Shown here: piece by piece, positions 49,166 through 58,220 of the stretch | Layout: every line of letters begins with the position of its first letter | How positions within the stretch are numbered: the first letter of the stretch is position 1 | Origin: Methanobacteriota archaeon | GTDB lineage: Archaea; Halobacteriota; Methanosarcinia; Methanosarcinales; Methanosarcinaceae | Direction: 5' to 3' | DNA: 64,000 nucleotides | Assembly: GCA_023399215.1 (NCBI GenBank) | Contig: JAEWQJ010000027.1 | Span: 27,063-91,062 of the forward strand | Translations under genes and position numbers: made by a program | Notes under the pieces: model-generated | Told to the model about the DNA's origin: nothing | Seen by the model: only the letters and a program-made list of their open reading frames with translations | Databases searched by the model: none

Positions 49166-50500
49166 ACTCTGGCACAGAATTCGGTTTACTTGTATTGTAA
49201 ATATTAAAATCCAATCTGTATTAAAATTCGGATTATACTGGTAAGATATAATAGTAGATATGTTAATTAGAAGGGTCGTTCTACAACAATATTTATACAT
49301 AATATGAAAGTAATGTTCGGAAATAGATCGTTAATATGAACAAGTGGTTCGTATTCTGAATCCTGGAAAACTGACTCAGGACTATATAGACAGGCATAGG
49401 ATTCACCTGAATTATCTGGAGTTGATAGCAATTACATTAGATCTGCTTTAGGTTCATAAACTGCCAGATATTATTGCTGTAAAATCGATGAATTCAGGAG
49501 TTAGTTTCATAGAAATGCCGTAAAAGGCAATGAAACTAAGAGTTAGTTTCATAGAATTACTATAAAATCAATTAAACTAAAGAGTTCTTTCACAGTTATT
49601 CAGGCTGAAATTACTTAGTATGAAGGAATTTCGTTACAGAAATAGAATAATTATGATAATTGTAAACTCAGGAACTTTCTGGTGAAAGTTAGGATCTCCT
49701 TATGAGGTTATCATGATAGAAATTATCCAGACGAGAATGGGTTGATGAGAAGCAGCTGGGATAGAATTAAAATAAATTAAAATAAACTAAAATATATTAT
49801 AGTAAATTAAAATACGTCAGAATAAATCAGAATAAATCAGAGTGGATTGAATAAAACCAGGAATTAATTAGAATAAACCAGAATAAAGCCATGAATAAAC
49901 CAGAAAACCAGGTATAAAAAAAGCCCCAATAATAAAACCAGGAATAAAAAGCCCCAACTATAACAAAGCAGGTTGCTGAATAAGCTCTAGAAAAATCGGC
50001 TAAAATAGAAAAGCGGATGTTTTCAAAGCATTTTAAAGGCGGAAATCTAACTTTACAGGATTGATTGAAATTCAGGTTCTTAAGAAATACTAGCCAGTAA
50101 GGTAAGAGCACTTAAAGGCTCCTGTTGATTGAAATAATAGCAGATTTTGTTTGATCTGGAAAGGTAGAATCCTTTAAAGAAATGTGTATATAAAGAGAAG
50201 AGGATCTAAAGGCAGTTCTGGGGCAATTCTGGAGCGTGCTTGGCAGACATGAGTATCTGTATATAAAAACAGATATATTAGTAGAATTCTTCTGCAAGAG
50301 ATGTAGCCTGATTCGTCTCATCGGGAGTGGAGTTATTCCTGCAACAGGGCAGGGTATGGTTGTTCTAAGGCTAATTCTGTGTTAGGCTCTATGCTATGCT
50401 GTACCATTCACATCGCGGCTATCATTTTAAGGTCATCACCTGATCCTTTTTCTAAGGATTGGGGTTCACAAGGATAAAAAAATAAATAAGAGGTAAAAAT
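49166..50500. other. Long gene-free stretch before the RNase J gene
   Basis: 1.3 kb. From 49501 to 49580 are two related hairpins. 49745-49930 is an AT-rich run of about 10-bp period (AAATTAAAAT, AATCAGAATA). From about 50230 the sequence becomes less AT-rich and forms a possible long structured leader for the RNase J gene, including an ATCC...AGGAT hairpin near 50442-50458. No reading frame is convincing. Confidence 0.55.
49501..49580. repeat. Tandem pair of hairpins
   Basis: TTAGTTTCAT (49501-49510) pairs perfectly with ATGAAACTAA (49530-49539), with an inner GCC-GTAAAA-GGC stem. 42 bases on, TTAGTTTCAT (49543-49552) faces ATTAAACTAA (49571-49580), a decayed copy. Confidence 0.7.
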
Positions 50501-51844
50501 ATGACTGAAATAGGAATTGTTGCAGTCGGCGGTTACAATGAGATGGGCCGTAACATGACTGCAGTCATTGTAGGCGAAGATATCATCATTCTGGATATGG
50601 GGCTTCGTCTCGATAGGGTTCAGATCCATGAGGATGTTGAAATTGATAAAATGCATTCTCTCGAACTTATTGAGATGGGAGCAATTCCTGATGATACTAT
50701 TATGAAAGAAATCAATGGAACTGTCCGGGCAATTGTCTGTACTCACGGGCACCTTGACCATATAGGTGCAATTCCAAAACTTGCCCACAGGTATAACGCT
50801 CCAATTATCTCTACACCCTATACAACGGCTCTTATCAAACAGCAGATCGAGGCCGAACGCAAGTTTGAGGTTTGCAACAGGGTTATTCCATTGAATGCGG
50901 GCGGAACTTACCAGGTTACGGAAGATATTTCCATTGAGTTCATCAATGTCCAGCATAGTATTATTGACTGTGTGCTTGCAGCAGTTCACACTCCAATTGG
51001 AGCGGTCCTTTACGCCTGCGACTTTAAGCTGGACCGCACTCCTACAATGGGTAAAGCTCCTGACTTCGAGCGCCTTAAAAGCCTCGGGAAAGAAGGAGTT
51101 GTTGCAATGATTGTAGAAAGCACGAATGCCGGACGTTCAGGTAAAACTCCGTCGGAACAGATTGCAAAGGATATGGTCAGGGACGTACTGCTTGGAACAG
51201 AAGAGTCAGATGTAGGGATGATTATTACCACCTTTGCCTCCCACATTCCCAGATTAAAAGCAATTATTGAAGCTGCTGGGGAAATGGGCAGGATTCCTGT
51301 GCTCCTGGGGCGTTCAATGGAACGCTATGTCGGAGCTGCTAAAGACCTTGGCTATCTGGAACTTCCCTCCAATGTCGAGATGCACGGCCAGAGGAAGGAT
51401 GTAGATAGAGCTCTCAAACGCATTATCCAGGATGGAAAGAACAAGTACCTCCCAATTGTTACCGGACACCAGGGAGAGCCAGGCTCCATCCTTGTGCGCA
51501 TTGCAAACGGGGAAACCCCATATGTAATTGATCCAGGAGATAAGGTTATCTTCTCTGCAAATGTGATCCCGAGTCCCATGACTCAGGCTAACCGCTATGC
51601 TCTTGAGACCAAGCTCAAGATGCGAGGTGCCAGGATTTATGACAATGTGCACGTATCAGGGCATGCATACAGGGAAGACCACTGGGAACTCCTGCGTATG
51701 GTGAATCCTGAACATGTAATCCCTGCCCATGGGGATATGGAGATGCACGGACACTACATCGAGATGGCGGAAGATGCCGGGTATGTACTCGGAGATACAG
51801 TACACCTTCTCAGAAACGGTGAAGTGTTATATATAGAAGAATAA
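50501..51844 (+). CDS. rnj: Ribonuclease J
   Basis: 447 residues. Metallo-beta-lactamase/beta-CASP 5'-3' exoribonuclease of archaea. Motif 2 HGHLDHIG (about 87-94), the central ACDFKLDRTPTMG, beta-CASP motifs with SGHAYREDHWELLRMVNP and IPAHGDMEMH at the C-terminus. Length matches euryarchaeal RNase J without the C-terminal dimer domain of bacteria. AGAGGT before the ATG. Co-directional with ggpps 35 bases downstream. Confidence 0.95.
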   Translation: MTEIGIVAVGGYNEMGRNMTAVIVGEDIIILDMGLRLDRVQIHEDVEIDKMHSLELIEMGAIPDDTIMKEINGTVRAIVCTHGHLDHIGAIPKLAHRYNAPIISTPYTTALIKQQIEAERKFEVCNRVIPLNAGGTYQVTEDISIEFINVQHSIIDCVLAAVHTPIGAVLYACDFKLDRTPTMGKAPDFERLKSLGKEGVVAMIVESTNAGRSGKTPSEQIAKDMVRDVLLGTEESDVGMIITTFASHIPRLKAIIEAAGEMGRIPVLLGRSMERYVGAAKDLGYLELPSNVEMHGQRKDVDRALKRIIQDGKNKYLPIVTGHQGEPGSILVRIANGETPYVIDPGDKVIFSANVIPSPMTQANRYALETKLKMRGARIYDNVHVSGHAYREDHWELLRMVNPEHVIPAHGDMEMHGHYIEMAEDAGYVLGDTVHLLRNGEVLYIEE

Positions 51845-51879
51845 TTGTATAGGAAATCATTCCGTACCTCGTGATATTT

Positions 51880-52845
51880 ATGACGTTAGTTGATGAGATC
51901 AAAAAAAGAAGTGTCCATGTTGACGCCGCAATTAACGAACTGCTTCCGGTAGTCCATCCAGAGGAACTGTATAAAGCCTCTCGCTACCTGGTAGATTCTG
52001 GAGGAAAGCGCCTCCGCCCTGCAGTTCTTATTCTGGCAGCCGAAGCTACAGGCTCGGACCTCAAATCGGTCTTACCTGCAGCGGTGGCCGTGGAACTTGT
52101 ACATAATTTCACTCTGATCCATGACGACATAATGGATAAGGATGACATTCGCAGAGGGAAACCTGCAGTCCATATGATATGGGGTGAAGCCGGAGCAATT
52201 CTTGCAGGTGACACTCTTTATTCTAAAGCTTTTGAGATTCTGTCTAAAGTTGAAAATGAGCCTGCAAGGATTTTGAAATGTATGGATGTTCTTTCAAAAA
52301 CCTGTACAGAAATCTGCGAAGGCCAGTGGCTTGATATGGATTTTGAAAAGAGGGAAAAGGTTAGTAAAGCTGAATATATTGAGATGGTGGAAAAAAAGAC
52401 CTCAGTTCTTTATGCAGCTGCAGCCAAGATCGGGGCTCTTCTTGGAGGAGCTTCTGATGAGGTTGCTGAAGCCTTATCTGAATATGGGCGCCTTATAGGG
52501 ATTGGGTTCCAGATGTATGATGATGTTCTGGATATGGTCACTCCGGAGGAAGTGCTCGGTAAGGTAAGAGGCAGCGACCTTATGGAAGGGAAACATACCC
52601 TTATCGTAATCGACGCTTTTGAAAAAGGTGTGAAACTGGACATTTTCGGGAAAGGAACAGCTACTACGGAAGAAACCGACGAAGCCGTCCGGATTTTAAC
52701 CGAATGCGGATCACTTGATTATGTAAAGGACCTTGCAATTTCATATATCAATGAAGGCAAAGCAAAAATGGACGCTCTGCGGGACTGCCCGGAAAAGGAG
52801 CTTCTCCTTCAGATTGCCGATTATATGATCTCAAGGAACTACTGA
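51880..52845 (+). CDS. idsA: Geranylgeranyl diphosphate synthase (polyprenyl synthase)
   Basis: 321 residues from ATG 51880; a GTG three codons upstream is in frame. Short-chain isoprenyl diphosphate synthase that makes the C20 (and C15) chain for archaeol lipids. First Asp-rich motif DDIMDKDDIRRG (about 84-95), second GFQMYDDVLDM. Residues before the first motif (LVHNFTLIH) include Phe at -5, typical of archaeal C20 enzymes. Completes the mevalonate-to-GGPP set of the window. Confidence 0.94.
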   Translation: MTLVDEIKKRSVHVDAAINELLPVVHPEELYKASRYLVDSGGKRLRPAVLILAAEATGSDLKSVLPAAVAVELVHNFTLIHDDIMDKDDIRRGKPAVHMIWGEAGAILAGDTLYSKAFEILSKVENEPARILKCMDVLSKTCTEICEGQWLDMDFEKREKVSKAEYIEMVEKKTSVLYAAAAKIGALLGGASDEVAEALSEYGRLIGIGFQMYDDVLDMVTPEEVLGKVRGSDLMEGKHTLIVIDAFEKGVKLDIFGKGTATTEETDEAVRILTECGSLDYVKDLAISYINEGKAKMDALRDCPEKELLLQIADYMISRNY

Positions 52846-53767
52846 AAGTTGCCCAAACGACAGAAGACTCAGGGAAGGTTGCGGCTAATTGAGGCCGCAA
52901 TAACCTGTATTTTTCATAACTTTTTTATTGACGACTTCATTCCAGAAACTCTAAAGCCAAATTTTAGACATATAACGACTTAACGTTGCTGTTTTTCAGT
53001 TCAAGTACCGAAGTCCTACTTAGAAACTATTCCATTATAGTATGTAAGTTCTACTTAGAAAAGACTATGATGGACTTGAAATCTTTTACGTTAAACAATT
53101 TTTTGCTTGAATGCAATTTTTGATATGATTTATTTAATATAATTTATGCTATTATTATGTGATGGAGTTGGGGAATCTAACTGGGGATCATCAAAAAGAA
53201 AAGAATTTCCTGGGGGTTGCTGATTCTTCTTCGAATCAATGTGCTTGGGGGAGCATAATTCGGAGAGACTGTATTGGGGGATACAGTAGATATAGCACCT
53301 CTGGGCTTCTTCTTGTATTACAGAGTCAATAAACCAATAGTATTGAAACATCATCTTAATGTTTAACATTGCACTGAAGATTGCATTTGATTTTTGATCA
53401 CCAATTAAAAATATAAAATCTTAGCTGGATAGTAACGTTTTCCTATTAAGTTGTTGTTTTATTCTTTCTGTTGAACAGAGTTTGTTAAAGAATATTTTTG
53501 GGACCTACTATCCATAATACGTTTTCGTCTATTCTTTAGTGATAGAACTGATCCAAAAACTCAAAATTACTTTTCCTAGTCCGTATTCTGAATAATCAAT
53601 CGAGTTTTGAATATCTTGACAGCTATTCTTTATGTATGCTGTGTAGGAGCTTTATTTAATTTATTTTAGTTCACGAGCAAAAACTATTTATAGAATAAAG
53701 CGGAAATAGGAATCCGTGTTCCTTTAAAGAAAAAGGAATAAAACTTGGAATAAAGGAGAATCAGTTA
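52846..53767. other. Gene-free stretch
   Basis: About 920 bases. A phrase AAGTyCTACTTAGAAA occurs twice (about 53010 and 53046). The segment 53160-53290 is relatively G-rich on the plus strand (runs of GGGG) and may be decayed coding DNA, but no family can be named. Confidence 0.45.
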
Positions 53768-53932
53768 ATGAATAAAATGACAGAGAAGAAGCTTTCAAAG
53801 CAAATTTCACAAGGATCTTTGTTCGGGAATGGGATGCTTTTAACCTCTGAAGAAATTTATAATAGATACTGGGGCCATTCATACAATATTAATCTAAACT
53901 TAAAAACAAATTGGAAAAAAGGTACATGTTAA
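53768..53932 (+). CDS. Small hypothetical protein
   Basis: 54 residues (MNKMTEKKLSKQISQGSLFG...). AAAGGAG lies 8 to 10 bases before the ATG, better than most ORFs in this region. Lys-rich N-terminus, then NGMLLTSEEIYNRYWGHSY. No family recognised. About 90 bases after its stop, further short frames (GENTKWGIKWNTN; 54021-54101 MGHKMEYELEEVERDY) suggest that a longer gene once lay here. Confidence 0.4.
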   Translation: MNKMTEKKLSKQISQGSLFGNGMLLTSEEIYNRYWGHSYNINLNLKTNWKKGTC

Positions 53933-54133
53933 AAATTTGTCAATGAATAACCTTTAGACAGCCTTCAGAAAGTTATCCACCTATTAATAAAAACCAACTT
54001 GAAAATGGCGAAAACACAAAATGGGGCATAAAATGGAATACGAACTAGAAGAAGTAGAAAGAGATTACATCATGTTTAGAAAAGAAATGGGAGAAGAATA
54101 AACATAGAGGGAGTAAACTAGCCTCTCAATAGT

Positions 54134-54310
54134 CTACCAATATATCAGACAACCTCCAAAAACAACCTTCAAAAACAACCTCCAAAAACAACCTCCAAAA
54201 ACAACCACCAAACAGACAACCTCCAAAAACAACTTCCAAAAACAACCTCCAAAAACAACCTCCAAACAGACAACCACCAAACAGACAGCCACCAAACAGA
54301 CAGCCACCAA
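54134..54310. repeat. 13- and 15-bp minisatellite
   Basis: Head-to-tail CAACCTCCAAAAA (13 bases, variants CAACTTCCAAAAA, CAACCTTCAAAAA) mixed with CAGACAGCCACCAAA (15 bases). The 13-base units shift frame each time, so the array is not coding as a whole. Confidence 0.85.
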
Positions 54311-54329
54311 AATATCTAAAGACTTGCGT

Positions 54330-54403
54330 GAGCTCGTCACAAAACTTGATAATCGTTCAAAATTCAAGGCTCAGAGAACCATTTTGAGTTTTGTGATGAG
54401 CTC
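54330..54403. repeat. 17-bp inverted repeat
   Basis: GAGCTCGTCACAAAACT (54330-54346) faces AGTTTTGTGATGAGCTC (54387-54403), 16 of 17 pairing, with a 40-base loop that itself has a TCAAAAT/ATTTTGA pair. Could be a terminator or the ends of a small element; ATG of the zinc-ribbon gene follows 33 bases later. Confidence 0.75.
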
Positions 54404-54436
54404 AAAATTAATATAAAAATTTAAAGGGGTTTTATC

Positions 54437-54577
54437 ATGAAACATTTAAAAATATGTCCAAAATGTCACGCTAAACTGAAACTGCGCTCCGACGGCGAGA
54501 TCCAGTATTGTAGTGTTTGTAAGTACTGGACAAAAGTAGGTACTGCAAGGCTCGATTCAATAATGATTTTTGGATGA
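54437..54577 (+). CDS. 46-residue zinc-ribbon protein
   Basis: MKHLKICPKCHAKLKLRSDG followed by a second Cys pair (YCSVCKYW) and a short tail. Two CxxC knuckles 15 residues apart, the spacing of a treble-clef or rubredoxin-like zinc ribbon. AAAGGGG lies 7 bases before the ATG. Codon use looks genuine. Small zinc-ribbon proteins are common in Methanosarcina and mostly uncharacterised; a regulatory or nucleic-acid role is guesswork. Confidence 0.75.
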   Translation: MKHLKICPKCHAKLKLRSDGEIQYCSVCKYWTKVGTARLDSIMIFG

Positions 54578-54795
54578 GGAGTCTGCATGAAGCTCGATGT
54601 AAAATGACAGCATTAACCCTCAAAAAAGGTTACATCATTATATTTTTTAAGGAAATACCTTTAAGAAAGTCATACAAGATTCTCAGACATAATAGAATTT
54701 TCAGAACGACTAATCATAGTTAAAGTTTACAAAAAAGAGAATATGAGCAGGATAAATCCTGCTACTTTTAATGAAGTTTCTAACTTTCAAAACTT

Positions 54796-57441
54796 TTACT
54801 TTCTTGACTCAATTGTGCTCTGGGCAGCTACGAGCCTTGCAATCGGAACTCTGTAAGGGGAGCAGCTTACATAGTTAAGACCTATATCATAGGCGAAGTG
54901 AATAGATCTTGGCTCTCCACCGTGTTCTCCACAGATTCCCATTTTGATGTCAGGTTTGACAGAGCGGCCTTTTGAGATACCAATTTTCATGATCTCGCCA
55001 ACGCCTTCCTGGTCCAGGACTGCAAACGGATCGTGCTCAAGAATTCCTGCTTCCTTATAGATAGGCACGAATTTGGACACGTCATCACGGCTGAACCCGA
55101 AGGTTGTCTGAGTCAGATCGTTTGTCCCGAAGGAGAAGAAATCGGCTTCCTGTGCAATCTGGTCTGCGACAATTGCGGCTCTGGGCAGTTCGATCATTGT
55201 TCCTACTTTGTAATCGATCTTTACGCCTTTCTCAGCCATTACTGTCTCTGCCATCTTGCAGACTTCTGCCCTGGTAATTGAAAGCTCTTTTACAAGGCCC
55301 ACGAGTGGAATCATAATTTCAGGAGTAATTTTCATTCCCTCGTTTGTAAGTTCACAGGCTGCTTCCATGATTGCACGAACCTGCATATCATAGATTTCCG
55401 GATAGGTGATTCCAAGCCTGCATCCCCTGTGACCAAGCATAGGGTTGAGTTCTTTAAGGGAGATCACACGCTGGATGACCTTCTTTACCTCGTCGATCTT
55501 TCCGCAGTCTCCTGAAGCTTCAAGCTCCCTTAGCTTTGCGTCGAGCTCTTCCTTGTCAGGAAGGAACTCGTGGAGAGGTGGATCAAGCAGTCTGATAGTA
55601 ACAGGTAGGCCTTCCATACTGCGGAAAATCCCAAGGAAGTCTTCCTTCTGCATAGGAAGTAATTTTTTGAGGGCTTTCTTCCTGGACTTTTCGTCTTCGG
55701 CCATGATCATTTCCCTTACTGCAGGAATCCTTTCTTCCCCGAAGAACATATGTTCCGTTCTGCAGAGTCCTATGCCTTCAGCTCCAAGTTCACGGGCAAG
55801 GCCTGCGTCTGCCGGATTATCTGCATTTGTTCTTACTCCAAGAGTCCTGATCTCGTCGGCCCACTGAAGAATCTTCTTCAGATCCTCATTAATTTCAGCA
55901 TCAATCAGCTCTACTTTCCCGATAATTACACTGCCTGTGCTTCCATCAATGGTAACGTAATCGTGCTCCTTGATAGTGTGACCATTTACCATGAAGAGGC
56001 CGCTCTTTGTATCGATGGATATGTCTCCACAACCCACAACACAAGGCTTTCCCATACCTCTTCCAACGACTGCGGCATGAGAGGTCATTCCTCCACGTAC
56101 GGTGATGACACCCTGGGCAGCTGCCATTCCTCCGATATCTTCAGGGGAAGTTTCGGTCCTGACAAGAATTGTCTTTTCTCCCTTCTCAGCCATTTCCTCG
56201 GCTGCTTCGGCAGTAAATACAACTTTTCCTACAGCAGCTCCGGGTGAGGCAGGAAGTCCCTTTGCGACTACTTCTAGTTTTGCATTGGGGTCAATTCTGG
56301 GGTGCAGGAGCAGGTCGATGTGTTCTGCTTTAACCCTTGTGACTGCGGTTTCCTTATCGATCAGCCCTTCTGCTACCATGTCAGTTGCTAACTTTACGGC
56401 TGCGGCAGCTGTACGTTTCCCAGTTCTGGTCTGCAGCATGTAGAGTTTTCCTTCTTGGATAGTAAACTCTATATCCTGCATGTCTTTGTAGTGGTCCTCG
56501 AGCTTCCCACAGATGTCAACAAGCTGATTGTAGGCTTCAGGGATTTTATTCCCAAGAGTATCAATAAAGTCAGGAGTTCGGATGCCTGCAACAACATCTT
56601 CGCCCTGTGCATTAATAAGATACTCTCCGAAAAACTTCTTTTCTCCTGTAGACGGGTTTCTTGTAAAAGCAACTCCTGTGCCTGAGGTATTTCCTCTGTT
56701 CCCGTAAACCATGGTCTGTACATTGACAGCTGTGCCCCAACTGTCATCGATTTCGTTAAGCTTTCTGTAAGTGATAGCCCTTGGATTGTTCCAGGAATCA
56801 AAAACAGCATCAATTGCCATCTGAAGCTGGACTTTCGGGTCCTGGGGGAACTCAAATCCTTTTTCGAGTTTGATTACTCCCTTGAACCTTTCAGCCAGAT
56901 CTTTCAGTGCGGTTGCATCGAGATCGGTGTCAGATTCGACTTTAAGTTCTTTTTTCTTGTCCTCAATAAGGGACTCGAACTTCTCAAAGTCAATTCCCAG
57001 AACTACATCTCCAAACATAGAGATAAATCTGCGGTAACAGTCGTAAGCGAATCTTTCGTCGTTGACCTTATTTGCGAGTCCGAGAACAGATTTGTCCGTG
57101 AGCCCAAGGTTAAGAACGGTATCCATCATCCCCGGCATGGACACCCTGGCACCGGACCTTACAGAAACAAGCAGTGGATCTTCTGGATCTCCCAGCTTTT
57201 TGTTGTTTAAGGTTTCGAGCTTATCGATCGCTTCTTCGACTTGTTTGAGTACTTCGTCAGAATACTTTTTACCTTTCAGATAAAGTACACAAACTTCGGT
57301 TGTTATCGTAAAACCTGGTGGTACGGGAATTCCGAGGTTTGCCATTTCGGCAAGGCCTGCGCCCTTACCTCCAAGTAAGTCTCTCATACTAGCTTTGCCA
57401 TCAGTTTCATCCTTTCCAAAAAAATATACGAACTTGGACAA
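54796..57441 (-). CDS. ppdK: Pyruvate, phosphate dikinase
   Basis: 881 residues. Interconverts pyruvate, ATP and phosphate with PEP, AMP and PPi; in methanogens it supplies PEP for gluconeogenesis. N-terminal ATP-grasp domain (LLGGKGAGLAEMANLGIPVPPGFT; GNRGNTSGTGVAFTRNPSTGE), central phospho-His domain (GGMTSHAAVVGRGMGKPCVVG, about 448-468), C-terminal PEP/pyruvate barrel (GLCRTEHMFF; LGHRGCRLG; SFGTNDLTQTTFGFSRDD; GICGEHGGEP with the catalytic Cys). Full length for the family. GGAGG lies just before the ATG. A perfect 16-bp palindrome lies between the TATA-like box and the start. Confidence 0.97.
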   Translation of the reverse strand: MSKFVYFFGKDETDGKASMRDLLGGKGAGLAEMANLGIPVPPGFTITTEVCVLYLKGKKYSDEVLKQVEEAIDKLETLNNKKLGDPEDPLLVSVRSGARVSMPGMMDTVLNLGLTDKSVLGLANKVNDERFAYDCYRRFISMFGDVVLGIDFEKFESLIEDKKKELKVESDTDLDATALKDLAERFKGVIKLEKGFEFPQDPKVQLQMAIDAVFDSWNNPRAITYRKLNEIDDSWGTAVNVQTMVYGNRGNTSGTGVAFTRNPSTGEKKFFGEYLINAQGEDVVAGIRTPDFIDTLGNKIPEAYNQLVDICGKLEDHYKDMQDIEFTIQEGKLYMLQTRTGKRTAAAAVKLATDMVAEGLIDKETAVTRVKAEHIDLLLHPRIDPNAKLEVVAKGLPASPGAAVGKVVFTAEAAEEMAEKGEKTILVRTETSPEDIGGMAAAQGVITVRGGMTSHAAVVGRGMGKPCVVGCGDISIDTKSGLFMVNGHTIKEHDYVTIDGSTGSVIIGKVELIDAEINEDLKKILQWADEIRTLGVRTNADNPADAGLARELGAEGIGLCRTEHMFFGEERIPAVREMIMAEDEKSRKKALKKLLPMQKEDFLGIFRSMEGLPVTIRLLDPPLHEFLPDKEELDAKLRELEASGDCGKIDEVKKVIQRVISLKELNPMLGHRGCRLGITYPEIYDMQVRAIMEAACELTNEGMKITPEIMIPLVGLVKELSITRAEVCKMAETVMAEKGVKIDYKVGTMIELPRAAIVADQIAQEADFFSFGTNDLTQTTFGFSRDDVSKFVPIYKEAGILEHDPFAVLDQEGVGEIMKIGISKGRSVKPDIKMGICGEHGGEPRSIHFAYDIGLNYVSCSPYRVPIARLVAAQSTIESRK

Positions 57442-57492
57442 TGAGTCTCCTCCTTAGAATGAGATCATTAATCGGAGTTAGTTGACTATAAT

Positions 57493-57508
57493 GACCATAA
57501 TTATGGTC
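57493..57508. promoter_or_regulatory. Perfect 16-bp palindrome, probable ppdK operator
   Basis: GACCATAATTATGGTC is its own reverse complement. On the minus strand it lies about 25-45 bases after the TATA-like TTATATATTAAA, at or just past the expected transcription start, a position where a dimeric repressor would block initiation. Confidence 0.6.
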
Positions 57509-57530
57509 TGATTGCTGCCAACAATGTCCA

Positions 57531-57542
57531 TTTAATATATAA
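57531..57542 (-). promoter_or_regulatory. TATA box of ppdK
   Basis: Minus-strand TTATATATTAAA, about 95 bases before the ATG; the implied leader is about 65-70 bases. Confidence 0.5.
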
Positions 57543-57627
57543 GGTTGTGGTTTCCTTCTCCTAGTCCTTATATTCTACTATATTAAATTAGTTAAAACTA
57601 ACATATAATATAGTTCTTGCGATATCT

Positions 57628-57638
57628 TTATATATAAT
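57628..57638 (+). promoter_or_regulatory. TATA box of the gar1-tfb operon
   Basis: TTTATATATAA at 57628-57638; expected start at about 57657, between the two arms of the palindrome at 57648-57655 and 57671-57678. Confidence 0.55.
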
Positions 57639-57647
57639 GAACGTAGA

Positions 57648-57678
57648 CTACATATGCTTTTCAGTTTACAATATGTAG
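57648..57678. promoter_or_regulatory. Split palindrome at the gar1-tfb start site
   Basis: CTACATAT (57648-57655) and ATATGTAG (57671-57678) are perfect inverted copies with a 15-base gap, bracketing the predicted start. They could be an operator or, in part, a leader hairpin. Confidence 0.5.
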
Positions 57679-57686
57679 CCGTATTT

Positions 57687-57773
57687 ATGGCTGACAGAAA
57701 AACATGCTCAAAGCCAGGAGATTTTTGCCCTGAGCTGGAGAAAATAGCTATTAACTATTCGTGGCTGATATGA
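57687..57773 (+). CDS. 28-residue upstream ORF overlapping the gar1 start
   Basis: MADRKTCSKPGDFCPELEKI and eight more residues, ending at TGA 57771-57773. The stop overlaps the gar1 ATG (57770-57772) as ATGA, the classic layout of translational coupling. It starts about 30 bases after the expected transcription start. It may be a regulatory leader peptide, a small two-Cys protein, or chance. Confidence 0.4.
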   Translation: MADRKTCSKPGDFCPELEKIAINYSWLI

Positions 57774-58030
57774 AACGACTCGGTAAAGTGCTGCACAGAA
57801 CAGGTGTTAAAAACCTGATTATTAGAGGGGATGAGGTAAAACCCGAGAATGTCTCAGATGGTTTTCCTAAATTGAATTCGGTCGTTGTAGATAAGGCCCT
57901 GAATCGGATTGGTACGATCGTAAGTGTTTTCGGACCTGTAGGTCATCCATATTTTTTAGTGAAGGGTTTTAAACGAACTTCGGATTCAGAATTTCGAGCT
58001 CTTATTAATGAAAGAGTCTATATTCGGTGA
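57770..58030 (+). CDS. gar1: H/ACA RNP protein Gar1
   Basis: 86 residues from ATG 57770 (MKRLGKVLHRTGVKNLIIRG); a GTG three codons earlier is in frame. Gar1 binds Cbf5 in the H/ACA guide RNP and promotes product release in pseudouridylation. Six-stranded barrel residues: VVVDKALNRIGTIVSVFGPVGHPYFLVKGF is the conserved core. The gar1-tfb order is conserved in archaea. Confidence 0.92.
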   Translation: MKRLGKVLHRTGVKNLIIRGDEVKPENVSDGFPKLNSVVVDKALNRIGTIVSVFGPVGHPYFLVKGFKRTSDSEFRALINERVYIR

Positions 58031-58220
58031 AAGCTCTGACATGAATATACACTTGAATTCTATATTATGGTTAAACATTAACTAGGTTATATATTTTTTG
58101 CTAGTTACAGCCGTGATTTTCTTATCCTGCCTTTTAGATATCTACTGTAATTTCAGTGGTGCAGCCAAAAATACCGGAAATATACACATATGATTGTTTT
58201 AGTTTGTAAGGTGATATGAT

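Larger units (their letters stand above)
53933..54436. other. Gene-poor accessory stretch with minisatellite and inverted repeat
   Basis: Contains short decayed-looking frames to 54101, the 13-bp minisatellite (54134-54310) and a 17-bp inverted repeat (54330-54403). Downstream of the minisatellite a frame reads KISKDLRELVTKLDNRSKFK up to 54417, possibly the end of a broken gene. Confidence 0.5.
57442..57686. other. Divergent promoter region of ppdK and gar1-tfb
   Basis: Holds, from left to right: ppdK leader, palindrome 57493-57508, ppdK TATA box (minus strand, 57531-57542), gar1 TATA box (57628-57638) and a split palindrome (57648-57678) around the expected gar1 start site. Confidence 0.7.

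Noticed and set aside
49745..49930. CRISPR array in the AT-rich repeat before RNase J
   Set aside because: Period is about 10 bases with no spacers; it is a simple microsatellite-like tract.
53130..53369. 79-codon minus-strand ORF
   Set aside because: No ribosome site and odd composition; the opposite strand looks like decayed G-rich DNA, so the frame is probably accidental.
54134..54367. 77-codon minus-strand ORF rich in Val, Cys and Leu
   Set aside because: Created by the 13- and 15-bp minisatellite; repeat-driven low complexity, not a gene.
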